Notes: a model not told the origin generated them from the sequence alone. Shown: positions 42,763-52,522, counted from the first letter of the stretch. The stretch: 64,000 nucleotides of DNA from Streptomyces sp. WMMB303 (GCF_029351045.1 NZ_JARKIN010000001.1:2256001-2320000), one strand, 5' to 3'. Made by a program: numbers and translations.

Positions 42763-42852
42763 TCACTTCTTGTTCTTGCAGGAGACGCTCAGTGCGATGG
42801 CCATGACGATGCCGATGGAGATGACCGCGATGACGAGCGTGGGAGTGGACAT
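42763..42852 (-). CDS. 29-residue single-span membrane peptide
   Basis: A very small gene: ATG at 42852, stop at 42763. AGGAG is 5 nt upstream, one of the best ribosome sites in the window. The peptide has one hydrophobic helix (LVIAVISIGIVMAIALSV) and ends SCKNKK, giving an outside-N, inside-C positive tail. No longer gene explains the region, and the start is not inside another coding region. It might be a small regulatory membrane peptide or a type I toxin-like peptide. Function inferred only from topology. Confidence 0.6.
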   Translation of the reverse strand: MSTPTLVIAVISIGIVMAIALSVSCKNKK

Positions 42853-43205
42853 AGGGACTCCTGGGAGATCGTTTGCATTCCGGGAATTCTCCCGTTCGTG
42901 TGATCCGGGGAGAACCGGTCGGCCGTGGCGGACCTCCGAAGTCACCATTCCGCCACATCGACCACGCGAGCAACGCGAGCCCCTTACGCCCTCCCCGTTC
43001 TGGGGCGCCCTCCCGGCCACTGCGGAGTGTTACTTTTTCACTCCCGCGAGTTGCCCCGCTGCGGCTGCGCAGCCTCGCGAGGGAACTCCGTGAGCCCACG
43101 ACCGGTCGGCTCCAGGACAGTCTCCTGGCGCGCGGCCGGTGACCGCAGGTTGCAGGATGGATGTGAGACACAGTGACACCGCCTCGTGGGCCTGAGGAGG
43201 GCGAT
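42853..43205. other. Divergent intergenic region of small peptide and phosphatase genes
   Basis: This 353-bp gap serves the leftward 29-residue peptide gene and the rightward multidomain phosphatase gene. An AT-richer segment (GTTTGCATTCCGGGAATTC at 42870-42888) lies just upstream of the small gene and could hold its promoter. GAGGAGGG at 43194-43201 is the ribosome site for the GTG at 43206. I see no other gene. Confidence 0.4.
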
Positions 43206-45593
43206 GTGGCGATGCCCGCCGACACCGCGGGTGACTGGGGCTTCTGCCTCCCGAGCCTGGCCTCTGCCGTACTGGACGAGGCCGGGAGAGTGGTGCACTG
43301 GTCGAGCGCGGCGGCGGCTCTCCTGGCGCTCGATGCGGATGAGGTCCTCGGCCGTCCGGCCACCGAGTTGCTCGCTCCGGGTGAGCACCCGGAGTGCACG
43401 CCCGACGGTCTGGCCCGCAGCGGAGAGGTGCGAGCCCGCCTGCGGCACGGCGGCGGGGGCGCGGTGGAGGTGTTCCTGCACGCGACCGAGGCGGCGGGTG
43501 AGGCCGGCGGGCTCGTCCTGCTGGGAGCGCCCGCGGAGTCCGCCACCGAGTGCGGGCAGGGAGTGGCGCTGCTGCGTGCTCTGCTGGCGCAGGACCACTT
43601 GGGGGTGGCGGTCCACGACGCCGCTCTGCGGGTACTCAGCGTCAACGAACCGGTCGGCGACATTCCGATGCCGAAGGTCTCCGTCGCCGGGCCCGCAGGG
43701 CCGGAGGAGTCCGGTGCGGAACCGTTCGAGGATCTGCTGCGCCAGGTGCTGGAGACCGGACGGCCGGTGATCGACGAGGAGCAGCACCTGTACGTGCACG
43801 GGGTGCGGCGCACGGTGGCCCACTCGGTGTTCCCGCTGGAGCACGCGCGGGGCCACCGCAGCGGTGTGCTGAGCATCTGGCGGGACACCACTGAGGAGGA
43901 GCGGGCACGTCGTCATCTGCATCTGCTGCACGAGTCCGCCATCCGGATCAGCGCGACACTCGACATCTCACAGGCCGCTCGCGATCTCGCGGACGTGCTG
44001 GTGCCGGGGCTGGGAGATTTCGCAGCGGTGGAGCTGGCCGAGGCCGTGCTGGTCGGGGACGAGCCGCCCAAGCTGCTCGGCGGCGGCTCCCAGCATCTCG
44101 TACGCGCCGCGGGGGCGACCGCCGACGGAGGCTGGCCCGAGGGCATGCTCCCGCCAGGAGCGGCGCTTCCGCCGCTCCGCGACGATGTCAATCTGCGCAT
44201 GGTGCAGCGCGGCGAAGCCACCGTCACCGACTTGCGGGGCGCGATCGAGGCGGTCGGGGAGCAGCAGGCCGGGATGTTCATTCCGGACGGGGGCCACTCC
44301 CTCGCGGTGGTGCCGTTGTGGGCGCGCGGGCTGCTCCTGGGCCATGCGGCCGTGTGGCGCATCGACAACCCCGAACCCTTCTCCGAAGAGGAGCGGACCC
44401 TGTTGACGGCGATCTGCTCCCGGGCCGCTCTCACCCTGGACAATGCGCGCCGCTTCCAGCATGAGCACAGGGCGGCCGTCACGCTGCAACAGCGGCTTCT
44501 CCCCCAGGGGTCGACCGACTCCGTGGCGGTGGAGACCACCGGGAGCTACCGTCCCGCCCGGTCGGGCGGCGGCATCAGCGGCGACTGGTTCGACGTGATC
44601 CCGCTGCCGGGACTGCGGGTGGCGCTGGTGGTGGGCGATGTCATCGGGCACGGGCTGGCCGCGACCGCCGCGATGGGGCGGCTGCGGGCTGCCGTCCAGA
44701 CCCTCGCCGCGATGGAACTGGATCCGGACGATCTCCTCCACCGGGTGGACGACCTGGTCGAGCAGCTCGCGGCCGAAGCCCGCCCCGAGCAGCAGGACAC
44801 GGTCGGCGCAACTTGCCTCGTGGCCGTCTACGATCCGGTCCAGCGACGGTGCACCATGGCCAGCGCCGGACATCCCCCTCCCCTGCTGATCGCACCGGAC
44901 GGCAGTGCACGGCTCGTCGAGGTCCCGCCCGGCCCGCCCCTGGGCGTGGGCGGCATGCCCTTCGAGACACGGTCGGTCGACGTGGAACCCGGCAGCATCC
45001 TCGCTCTCTACACCGACGGACTGCTCAAGCAGTACCACGGTGACGACCTGGACGCGGGTATGCGGCGGCTTGCGGACGCCTCCGGGGCTCTCCCGCCCTC
45101 CCAGCCGCTGGAGGAGATCAGTGCCAACCTGCTGGGGCACCAGGAGGATGACCATGCCGATGACATCGCCCTCCTGGTCGCCCGCACTCGCGCCGTCCCC
45201 AGGCGGGACACCGTCCTGTGGGAGTACCCGGCCGAGGCCGCCGCGGTGGGCGAGGCCCGCTCCGACGTCCTCGGCCAACTGGCCTCGTGGGGCCTGGACG
45301 AGACGGCGTTCACCACGGAACTGATCGTCAGCGAACTGGTCACCAACGCGGTGCGGTACGGCGGTGGGCCGGTTTCGGTGCGCCTGATCCGCGCGCCGCA
45401 TGCGCTGATCTGTGAGGTCTCCGATGCGAGCAACACGCAGCCGCGGTTGCGCAGAGCGGAGGAGACCGACGAAGGCGGCCGTGGTCTCTGGCTCGTGGCC
45501 CAGATGGCCACCCGCTGGGGCAGCCGCTACCGGGCGAAGGGCAAGACCATCTGGACGGAACAGGCCTACGAGGGCCTGCCCTTCATGGGGTGA
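43206..45593 (+). CDS. PAS-GAF-SpoIIE phosphatase with HATPase anti-sigma kinase-like domain
   Basis: A 795-residue cytoplasmic protein. Order: PAS-like sensor (~10-110, LASAVLDEAGRVVHWSSAA), a second PAS-like stretch (~130-230), GAF (~245-425, LHLLHESAIRISATLDI), PP2C/SpoIIE domain (~440-655; GISGDWFDVIPL, VGDVIGHGLAATAAM, ALYTDGLLKQY) and an RsbW-like HATPase (~670-790; ELIVSELVTNAVRYGG, EGGRGLWLVAQMA). The metal-binding and ATP-binding motifs look intact, so one protein may both dephosphorylate an anti-anti-sigma factor and phosphorylate or bind another. GTG 43206 fits a GGAGG 5 nt upstream; a GTG at 43173 and an ATG at 43212 are alternatives. Confidence 0.92.
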   Translation: MAMPADTAGDWGFCLPSLASAVLDEAGRVVHWSSAAAALLALDADEVLGRPATELLAPGEHPECTPDGLARSGEVRARLRHGGGGAVEVFLHATEAAGEAGGLVLLGAPAESATECGQGVALLRALLAQDHLGVAVHDAALRVLSVNEPVGDIPMPKVSVAGPAGPEESGAEPFEDLLRQVLETGRPVIDEEQHLYVHGVRRTVAHSVFPLEHARGHRSGVLSIWRDTTEEERARRHLHLLHESAIRISATLDISQAARDLADVLVPGLGDFAAVELAEAVLVGDEPPKLLGGGSQHLVRAAGATADGGWPEGMLPPGAALPPLRDDVNLRMVQRGEATVTDLRGAIEAVGEQQAGMFIPDGGHSLAVVPLWARGLLLGHAAVWRIDNPEPFSEEERTLLTAICSRAALTLDNARRFQHEHRAAVTLQQRLLPQGSTDSVAVETTGSYRPARSGGGISGDWFDVIPLPGLRVALVVGDVIGHGLAATAAMGRLRAAVQTLAAMELDPDDLLHRVDDLVEQLAAEARPEQQDTVGATCLVAVYDPVQRRCTMASAGHPPPLLIAPDGSARLVEVPPGPPLGVGGMPFETRSVDVEPGSILALYTDGLLKQYHGDDLDAGMRRLADASGALPPSQPLEEISANLLGHQEDDHADDIALLVARTRAVPRRDTVLWEYPAEAAAVGEARSDVLGQLASWGLDETAFTTELIVSELVTNAVRYGGGPVSVRLIRAPHALICEVSDASNTQPRLRRAEETDEGGRGLWLVAQMATRWGSRYRAKGKTIWTEQAYEGLPFMG

Positions 45594-45621
45594 GCGCGTC
45601 CGCGGACGAGAGCTGGTCCCG

Positions 45622-47934
45622 TCAGGATTTCTTCGGGGCTGTCGCCTGGGTGAGGTCGTCCAGGGCGTCGGTGAGGAGTTCGGCCGTGCGCAGGGCCACC
45701 GGCGGCGGGTGGTCGGCCTCCTCCCACCAGCGGGCCAGGGCCCCGTGGACGGTCGTCCACTCCAGAGGTTCGCTCTCCCGGACGGCGGTGACGGCGGCGG
45801 ACATGTCGGTGGCCACCGCCGCGGAGAAGTCGGCAGCCGTGCTGTCGGGGCGGGCGTCCGGGCCGGGGAGGTGGGCCTCCAGCAGCATGCAGGCGCGGCC
45901 CATGGTGACCAGTGCGGACTGGGCGTCGCCGGCGGAGCGGCGGGAGAGGCGGCCGCGGTGGCGGACGGGTTCGGCCTCGGCGCGGCTGAGGGTCTGCTCC
46001 CAGTTCTGCCGGGCCGCCCGGGTGTCCAGCAGCGCTTCGCGCACCTGGCGGGGTGCGCGTGCGGCGGGCTGCGCGAAGGCGTCGAGCACGGCGATGGCGT
46101 ACCGGCCGGTGGCGGCCAGCCAGTCGGCGAGGCGGTCGCGCAGCAGCGGGGTGTGCCAGGCGGGGAAGAGCGCGTAGCTGAGCATGGCGAGCAGCCCTCC
46201 GAGCGCGGTGAGTCCGGCGCGTTCGTAGGCGGTCTGGTACCAGTCGGTGCCCAGGATGCCGAGCAGGAAGATCACATAGGCGCCGGTGCAGACGGAGGCG
46301 ATGACGTATCCGGTGCTCAGCAGCAGGTAGAGGAAGCCGACGCTGAGCACGGCGAGCCCGGCGCTGAGGTAGGGGCCGGGTCCGGCCAGTGCCATCACGG
46401 TGCCCGCGATGGCGACGCCGACGAAGGTGCCCACGGCGCGGCCGATGCCGCGTTCGTAGGTGCGGGAGAAGTCCGGCCGCAGCACCATGACGGCGGTCAG
46501 CGGCACCCAGTAGCCGTGTGCGGGCGGCAGGGCTCTGCCGATCAGGAAGCCGACCGAGACGACGGCGCTGACGCGCAGCGCGTGCCGCAGGATCAGCGAC
46601 TTCCAGTGGAGTTCGCGGCGCAGGGCGCGCAGGGCGACCGGCACCAGCCCGGCGAGGGTGGGCATGTACAGGTGGCGGTGGCGGGCGAGCGCGTGCCCGG
46701 CGGCGGGGGTGTGCTTGCCGCCGGCGGCCTTGCGGCGGGTGCTCTCGGCGTCCCGGGCCTCGGCCTCCTCGGCGGCCACCTCGTCCGGGTCGGGGCCGTA
46801 GGGGCCGTCCAGGCTGGCGTCCGCTTCGGGGTGCTGGTCGGGGAAGCCGCGGCGGCGGCCCTCGCGGTCGGCCACGTGCCAGGTGACGCGGGCCAGCACC
46901 CCGCCGCGGGTGACCTCCACGGGCTCCTGCGCCGCTTCCACCGCGTCGTCCGTGAGGGCGATGAGGCGCAGGGCAGCGCGCCGTGCGGGGCCGCTGAGGA
47001 CGGGGCCGCTCTTGGGCACCTGGAGGACGTCCAGGGCCTGGTCGGGCAGCCGGACGCGTTGGCCGCGCCGGATGGCGCGCGCTGAGGCGTCCAGCACGGT
47101 CGCGGCGGCGGCCAGCAGTTCGCGTACCCGGTCCCGTTCGGGCCCCACCATCGGGGCGCCGCCGACCACCGGGTCGGCGAGGGAGGCCAGCACGGGGCGG
47201 AAGCGCTCGGCCATGGCCCGGTAGCCGTGCAACTGGCGCGGCCTGCGGCGGGCCTGACGCGGGGTGACGGCGGCGGCGCTGCGGGCCTGGATGAGCGGTT
47301 CGGGGTCGAAGGGCGCCATCGGGTCGTGCCGGAGCCGCCGCGCGTAGTCGGCGACGGCGGCCAGCGCGTCGGCGAGGGTGTCGCGGTGTGCGCCCCAGGG
47401 CCGTACGGGGAACAGCACGATCAGTCCGGCCTGCACCACGCCGCCCATGGCGATGAGCGCGGCGTGGTTGAGCGCGCCCAGGGTGCTGGTGGGCAGGTGG
47501 ACGGTGATCAGCATCACGGAGATGTTGAAGGCGGCCACCACGCCGGAGGTGGGGCCGATGCCCCAGGCCATCCCGGCCAGGAAGGCCCACAGGGCCAGCA
47601 GCAGCACGAACGCCCAGGGCATGCCGATCAGCAGGTAGCCGAGGAAGGTGGAGACGGCCAGGCCGGTCGAGGCCGCCAGCGCCAGTACGGGCCGGGGCCG
47701 CCAGCTCCGCTGGAAGGTGGCGATACCGGAGGCGAAGGCGCCGAAGGCGCTGGAGACGGCCAGTTGCGGGGTGCCGATCAGCAGCGCCAGTCCGACGACC
47801 AGTCCGACACCGCACGCGCCGCGTACCGCGGTCAGCGGTGTCAGCGAGGCGCGCTCCACGCTGAGTCCGGAGCGCGCGGTGTCCTTCAGCGCCCGGAGCC
47901 AGGGCAGTGGTGCGGCCTTCAAGTACCCGAGCAT
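45622..47934 (-). CDS. FUSC/YccS-type membrane protein
   Basis: A 770-residue protein with two membrane blocks, about residues 35-170 (VGLVVGLALLIGTPQLAVSSAFGAF...) and 440-590 (SAVVSVGFLIGRALPPAHGYWVPLTAVMVLRPDFSRTYERGIGRAVGT), separated and followed by cytoplasmic helical regions. The GYW...VMRPDFS...R..GT pattern in block 2 is the FUSC (fusaric acid resistance-type) signature. It may export aromatic acids or organise the envelope; family function in actinomycetes is unproven. It is convergent with the phosphatase gene, 28 bp apart. Confidence 0.88.
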   Translation of the reverse strand: MLGYLKAAPLPWLRALKDTARSGLSVERASLTPLTAVRGACGVGLVVGLALLIGTPQLAVSSAFGAFASGIATFQRSWRPRPVLALAASTGLAVSTFLGYLLIGMPWAFVLLLALWAFLAGMAWGIGPTSGVVAAFNISVMLITVHLPTSTLGALNHAALIAMGGVVQAGLIVLFPVRPWGAHRDTLADALAAVADYARRLRHDPMAPFDPEPLIQARSAAAVTPRQARRRPRQLHGYRAMAERFRPVLASLADPVVGGAPMVGPERDRVRELLAAAATVLDASARAIRRGQRVRLPDQALDVLQVPKSGPVLSGPARRAALRLIALTDDAVEAAQEPVEVTRGGVLARVTWHVADREGRRRGFPDQHPEADASLDGPYGPDPDEVAAEEAEARDAESTRRKAAGGKHTPAAGHALARHRHLYMPTLAGLVPVALRALRRELHWKSLILRHALRVSAVVSVGFLIGRALPPAHGYWVPLTAVMVLRPDFSRTYERGIGRAVGTFVGVAIAGTVMALAGPGPYLSAGLAVLSVGFLYLLLSTGYVIASVCTGAYVIFLLGILGTDWYQTAYERAGLTALGGLLAMLSYALFPAWHTPLLRDRLADWLAATGRYAIAVLDAFAQPAARAPRQVREALLDTRAARQNWEQTLSRAEAEPVRHRGRLSRRSAGDAQSALVTMGRACMLLEAHLPGPDARPDSTAADFSAAVATDMSAAVTAVRESEPLEWTTVHGALARWWEEADHPPPVALRTAELLTDALDDLTQATAPKKS

Positions 47935-48009
47935 GCGATCGACCCTACCGAAGGCGAACGTGCTGGTGACGCAGCCGGACGGGGCAGGGCGCCGCGCCGC
48001 ACGGTGCCG

Positions 48010-48037
48010 GGTCCGGCCGCCGGGCGGCGGCCGGACC
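48010..48037 (-). terminator. Hairpin at the end of the iol operon
   Basis: GGTCCGGCCGCC (48010-48021) pairs exactly with GGCGGCCGGACC (48026-48037) around GGGC. It is 69 bp after the iolA stop (48106) and upstream of the next leftward gene, so it separates the two transcripts. Confidence 0.82.
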
Positions 48038-48105
48038 GGTTCCGCGAACTCCCGTCGGTACGGCGGGAGGTGGCCTCCGGGGCCGCAGGGGATACCGGGG
48101 AGGCG

Positions 48106-49602
48106 TCAGTGGTTGCTGGGGAAGCCGAGGTTGATGCCACCGCTGTCGGCGGGGTCGGGCCAGCGGGTGGTGACGACCTTGCCGCGGGTGTAGAACTGCA
48201 CGCCGTCGTTGCCGTAGATGTGCAGGTCGCCGAAGAGGCTCTGCTTCCAGCCGCCGAAGGAGTGGTAGCCGACCGGGACCGGGATGGGCACGTTGACGCC
48301 CACCATTCCGGCCTCCACCTCCAGTTGGAAGCGGCGGGCCGCGCCGCCGTCCCGGGTGAAGACGGCGGCGCCGTTGCCCCACTTGCTGGCGTTGATCAGC
48401 GCGATGCCCTCGTCGTAGGTCTCGGCGCGCACCACGCACAGCACCGGGCCGAAGATCTCGTCGTCGTAGGCGGCCATGCCGGGCCGGACGTCGTCCAGCA
48501 GCGAGACGCCGAGGAAGAAACCCTCCGGGTGGTCCTCGACCCGGAAGCCGGTGCCGTCCACGACGACCTTCGCGCCCTGGTCGGCGGCGCCGGCCACGTA
48601 GGAGGCGACCTTGTCGCGGTGCTCGCGGGTGATGAGCGGGCCCATCTCGCTGGCCGGGTCGTCGCCGGGGCCGATGCGCAGCGCCGCGGCCCGCTCGGCG
48701 ATCTTGGCGACCAGTTCGTCGCCGGTGCCTCCGACGGCGACGACGACGGAGACGGCCATGCACCGCTCGCCGGCCGAGCCGTAGGCGGCGTTGATGGCGT
48801 TGTCCGCCGCGTGGTCGAGGTCGGCGTCGGGCAGCACCATCATGTGGTTCTTGGCGCCGCCGAGGGCCTGCACCCGCTTGCCGTGGGCGGTGGCCTCGGC
48901 CTGGATGTGCCGGGCGATGGGGGTGGAGCCGACGAAGGAGACGGCGGCCACGTCCGGGTGGGACAGCAGCCGGTCGACGGCCGTCCTGTCGCCGTTGACG
49001 ACGTTGAGCACGCCGGCGGGCAGCCCGGCCTCGGCGGCGAGTTCGGCGAGCCGGTAGCCGGCCGAGGGGTCCTTCTCGCTGGGCTTGAGGACGAAGGTGT
49101 TCCCGCAGGCGACGGCCAGCGGGAACATCCACATCGGCACCATCGCGGGGAAGTTGAACGGGGTGATGCCCGCCACCACGCCGACCGGCTGCCGGATGGA
49201 GGAGACGTCCACCCGGGTGGAGACCTGGGTGGACAGCTCGCCCTTGAGCTTCTCGGGGATGCCGCAGGCCAGCTCCAGGATCTCCATGCCGCGGGCGACC
49301 TCGCCCAGCGCGTCGGAGTGCACCTTGCCGTGCTCGGCCGTGATCAGCGCGGCGATCTCGTCGCGCCGCGCGTCCAGCAGCTCGCGGTACTTGAACAGGA
49401 AGGCGGTGCGCCGGGCCAGCGAGGACTGCGACCACTCGGGGTAGGCCGCGGCCGCGGCGGCGACCGCCGCGTCCACCTCCTGGACGGAGGCGAGCGCGAC
49501 CTGGGTGGGCTGCGCGCCCGTGGCGGGGTTGTAGACGGGGCCGACGTTGCCGGAGGCGGACTCCACCGACTCGTTGCCGATCCAGTGGCCGAGGGTCTTC
49601 AT
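48106..49602 (-). CDS. iolA: Methylmalonate-semialdehyde dehydrogenase (acylating)
   Basis: A 498-residue aldehyde dehydrogenase of the MmsA/IolA class, which converts malonate semialdehyde to acetyl-CoA (or methylmalonate semialdehyde to propionyl-CoA) with NAD and CoA. Visible are GVVAGITPFNFPAMVPMWM (the Asn-Phe-Pro of the active site), VSFVGSTPIARHI and the catalytic Cys in SAGERCMAVS. The C-terminal SFGGWKQSLFGDLHIYG is typical. Its place at the end of an iolC-iolB-iolD operon supports the IolA role. The ATG at 49602 was chosen by homology (MKTLGHWIGNESV). Confidence 0.95.
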   Translation of the reverse strand: MKTLGHWIGNESVESASGNVGPVYNPATGAQPTQVALASVQEVDAAVAAAAAAYPEWSQSSLARRTAFLFKYRELLDARRDEIAALITAEHGKVHSDALGEVARGMEILELACGIPEKLKGELSTQVSTRVDVSSIRQPVGVVAGITPFNFPAMVPMWMFPLAVACGNTFVLKPSEKDPSAGYRLAELAAEAGLPAGVLNVVNGDRTAVDRLLSHPDVAAVSFVGSTPIARHIQAEATAHGKRVQALGGAKNHMMVLPDADLDHAADNAINAAYGSAGERCMAVSVVVAVGGTGDELVAKIAERAAALRIGPGDDPASEMGPLITREHRDKVASYVAGAADQGAKVVVDGTGFRVEDHPEGFFLGVSLLDDVRPGMAAYDDEIFGPVLCVVRAETYDEGIALINASKWGNGAAVFTRDGGAARRFQLEVEAGMVGVNVPIPVPVGYHSFGGWKQSLFGDLHIYGNDGVQFYTRGKVVTTRWPDPADSGGINLGFPSNH

Positions 49603-49681
49603 GGGGACGGGACCTTTCGTGGTGCGGATGAGGGAGCAGGGGCGCGGGTGCCGCGGCGCGGGCACCGGCGCCGAGGCACGG

Positions 49682-51577
49682 TCACAGATACCGCCTCCGG
49701 TCGGCGCGTTGCCGTTCGTACTCCGTGCGGGCCCGGCGCGCGGCCGGACGCTGCGAGGTCTCGGCGACGGCGACGTCCCACCACGCCTGCGGCCCGGGGG
49801 CGGGGACCGCCGGGTCCGGGTCGGTCTCGACGTAGACGCAGGTGGGCCGCTCGGACGCGCGCGCCGCGGCCAGCGCCTCGCGGAGCTCGTCGCAGGTGGC
49901 GGCCCGGTGCACCACCATGCCGAGCGAGGCGGCGTTGGCGGCCAGGTCGACGGGGAGCGGCGCGCCGGTGTAGCCGCCGTCCGCGTCCCGGAACCGGTAG
50001 GCGGTGCCGAAGCGTTCGCCGCCGGCCTGCTCGGACAGGCCGCCGATGGAGGCGTAGCCGTGGTTCTGCACCAGGACGACGTTGATGTTGATGCCCTCCT
50101 GGACCGCGGTGACGAGCTCGGTGGGCAGCATCAGATACGTGCCGTCGCCCACCAGCGCCCACACCGGGCACTCCGGTGCCGCCAGCCGGACGCCGAGCGC
50201 CGCGGGGATCTCGTAGCCCATGCAGGAGAAGCCGTACTCGACGTGGTACTGGCGCGGGGAGCGGGCCCGCCACAGCTTGTGCAGGTCCCCGGGCATCGAC
50301 CCGGCGGCGTTGATGACGACGTCCTCGTCCCCGACGACGGAGTCCAGGGCACCGAGCACCTGGGTCTGGGAGGGCCGCGCCGGCGCGTCGGACGGGTGCG
50401 GTGCGAACGCCTCCGCGACGGTGCGCTCCCAAGCCTGCCTGCCGCGCCCGTACTCGGCCTCGTAGTCGGGCGAGACCCGGTGCCCGCGCAGCGCGCCGGT
50501 CAGCGCCTCCAGCGCGGCGCGCGCGTCGGCGACGACGGCGGTCGCACCGAGCTTGTGCCCGTCGAAAGCCGTGATGTTGAGGTTGAGGAAGCGCGCGGTG
50601 GACGGGAAGAGGGTGTGGGAGGCGGTGGTGAAGTCGGTGTACCGGGTGCCGACCCCGATCACCAGGTCGGCGGTGCGGGCCAACTCGTCGGCGACGGCGG
50701 TGCCGGTGTGGCCGACGCCGCCCACCTCGCAGGGGTGGTCGTGCCGCAGTGAGCCCTTGCCCGCCTGGGTGGCGGCCACCGGGATGCCGGTCACATCGGC
50801 GAAGGCCCGCAGCGCGTCCTCGGCCTCGCTGTGGTGGACGCCGCCGCCCGCGATCAGCAGCGGCCGCCGGGCGCCGCGGACGGCCTCGGCCGCCGCGGCG
50901 AGCGCCTCGGGTTCGGGGACCGGGCGCGGCACCCGCCAGACGCGCTCGGCGAAGAACTCCTCGGGCCAGTCGTACGCCTCGGTCTGCACGTCCTGCGGCA
51001 GCGCGAGGGTGACGGCGCCGGTCTCGGCGGGGTCGGCGAGCACCCGCACGGCCTGGAGCGCGGCCGGGATCAGCGCCTCGGGCCGCAGCACCCGGTCGAA
51101 GTAGCGGGAGACGGGGCGCAGCACGTCGTTGACCGAGACGTCGCCCGCGTAGGGCACCTCCAGCTGCTGGAGGACCGGGTCGGGGGCGCGGCCGGCGAAG
51201 ACGTCGCCGGGCAGCAGCAGGACGGGCAGCCGGTTGACGGTGGCCAGCGCGGCGCCGGTGGTCAGGTTGGTGGCCCCGGGGCCGATGGAGGTGGTGACGG
51301 CCTGCGCCGAGAGGCGGTTGCGCTGGCGGGCGAAGCCGACGGCGGCGTGCACCATCGCCTGTTCGTTGCGGCCCTGGTGGAAGGGGAGCGGCGCTTCTTT
51401 CGCGGACCAGCCCTGTCCGCTCTCCACGAGCGCCTGGCCGAGCCCGGCGACGTTGCCGTGTCCGAAGATGCCCCAGCAGGCGTCGATCAGCCGGTGCCGC
51501 TGCCCGTCGCGTTCGGTGTGCTGTGCGGCGAGGAAGCGCACGAGGGCCTGTGCGACGGTCAGCCTGACGGTCGTCAT
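49682..51577 (-). CDS. iolD: 3D-(3,5/4)-trihydroxycyclohexane-1,2-dione hydrolase
   Basis: A 631-residue thiamine-diphosphate enzyme that opens the inositol-derived ring to 5-deoxy-glucuronate. ThDP-enzyme features are the activating Glu in GRNEQAMVHAAVGFA, a central nucleotide-fold domain, and the Mg-ThDP motif ALVGDGTYLMLPTEL...VQNHG. The sequence begins RLTVAQALVRFLAAQ and keeps CWGIFGHGNVAGLGQAL, which is strongly IolD-like. ATG 51577 overlaps the iolB stop by 4 bp. Confidence 0.96.
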   Translation of the reverse strand: MTTVRLTVAQALVRFLAAQHTERDGQRHRLIDACWGIFGHGNVAGLGQALVESGQGWSAKEAPLPFHQGRNEQAMVHAAVGFARQRNRLSAQAVTTSIGPGATNLTTGAALATVNRLPVLLLPGDVFAGRAPDPVLQQLEVPYAGDVSVNDVLRPVSRYFDRVLRPEALIPAALQAVRVLADPAETGAVTLALPQDVQTEAYDWPEEFFAERVWRVPRPVPEPEALAAAAEAVRGARRPLLIAGGGVHHSEAEDALRAFADVTGIPVAATQAGKGSLRHDHPCEVGGVGHTGTAVADELARTADLVIGVGTRYTDFTTASHTLFPSTARFLNLNITAFDGHKLGATAVVADARAALEALTGALRGHRVSPDYEAEYGRGRQAWERTVAEAFAPHPSDAPARPSQTQVLGALDSVVGDEDVVINAAGSMPGDLHKLWRARSPRQYHVEYGFSCMGYEIPAALGVRLAAPECPVWALVGDGTYLMLPTELVTAVQEGININVVLVQNHGYASIGGLSEQAGGERFGTAYRFRDADGGYTGAPLPVDLAANAASLGMVVHRAATCDELREALAAARASERPTCVYVETDPDPAVPAPGPQAWWDVAVAETSQRPAARRARTEYERQRADRRRYL

Positions 51578-52506
51578 CGCTCGCCCTCCTCGTTCTGCGT
51601 ACCACCGCGCGATTCTGCGGAATCCTTCGCTTCATACAGGGGAAGCCTTGGATCCATAGGCGATTCGCTCCAGGCGCCACGAATCCACGCGTGATCTGGA
51701 TGGTCGCAGATATGCCACGCGCGATCCACCCCCGGGCCCGCCATCACGTTCAGGTAGTACATGTCGTGACCCGGCGCCGCCATGGAGGGCCCGTGCCAGC
51801 CGTCCGGGATGAGCACCGCGTCCCCGCCGCGCACCTCGGCCAGCACGTCGGTGCCCCGGCCGCGGCCGCTGGGGGACACCCGCTGGTAGCCCAGACCCTC
51901 GGTGGAGCCGTGCGGGGCGATCTCGTAGTAGTAGATCTCCTCCAGCGCGCTCTCCGCTCCGGCCCGCTCCTCGTCGTGCTTGTGCGGCGGGTAGGAGGAC
52001 CAGTTCCCGCCCGGGGTGAGGACTTCGACGGCGATGAGCCGGTCGGCCTCGAACACGTCCGCTGCAGCGAAGTTGTTCACCTGCCGCGAGCAGGTGCCGC
52101 TGCCGCGCAGTTCCACGGGCACGTCCCCGGCGGCGCCGTAGCGCACCGGCAGCCGCCGCTCGCAGCGCGCCCCGGTGAGCGCGAATCGGCCGCCCGCCGC
52201 GCTGCTGATCTCCACCTCGGTGTCGCGCGGGACATAGGCGAAGTCGCTGACGGCGGCGAAGACGCTCTCCCGTCCGCGCAGTTCCAGGGTGTGCCCGTCG
52301 GCCCGCACGGTGCAGCCGCCGCTGAGCGGCAGCACGATCCACTCGCTCGGCCCGGTCGCGAACGTGTGCCCGGCGCCGGGGGCCAGTTCCAGCACCCGCA
52401 GCGACGAGTAGCCCCACTCCGCGCTCTCCGGGCTGACGGCGAGCGTGTACGGGCCCGAGGCGGCGCTGCCCGCCCGCAGATGGAAACCCGAGCTGGTGTC
52501 TGTCAT
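51574..52506 (-). CDS. iolB: 5-deoxy-glucuronate isomerase
   Basis: A 310-residue bicupin isomerase converting 5-deoxy-D-glucuronate to 2-deoxy-5-keto-D-gluconate. Typical segments are GYSSLRVLELAPGAGHTF, CSRQVNNF, GNWSSYPPHKHDEE with metal-binding His residues, EEIYYYEIAPHGSTEGLGYQRV and MYYLNVMAGP. Start ATG 52506. It overlaps iolD by 4 bp and follows the aldolase gene by 16 bp, within the iol operon. Confidence 0.95.
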   Translation of the reverse strand: MTDTSSGFHLRAGSAASGPYTLAVSPESAEWGYSSLRVLELAPGAGHTFATGPSEWIVLPLSGGCTVRADGHTLELRGRESVFAAVSDFAYVPRDTEVEISSAAGGRFALTGARCERRLPVRYGAAGDVPVELRGSGTCSRQVNNFAAADVFEADRLIAVEVLTPGGNWSSYPPHKHDEERAGAESALEEIYYYEIAPHGSTEGLGYQRVSPSGRGRGTDVLAEVRGGDAVLIPDGWHGPSMAAPGHDMYYLNVMAGPGVDRAWHICDHPDHAWIRGAWSESPMDPRLPLYEAKDSAESRGGTQNEEGER

Positions 52507-52522
52507 CTCCTTGCAGCCCCTT

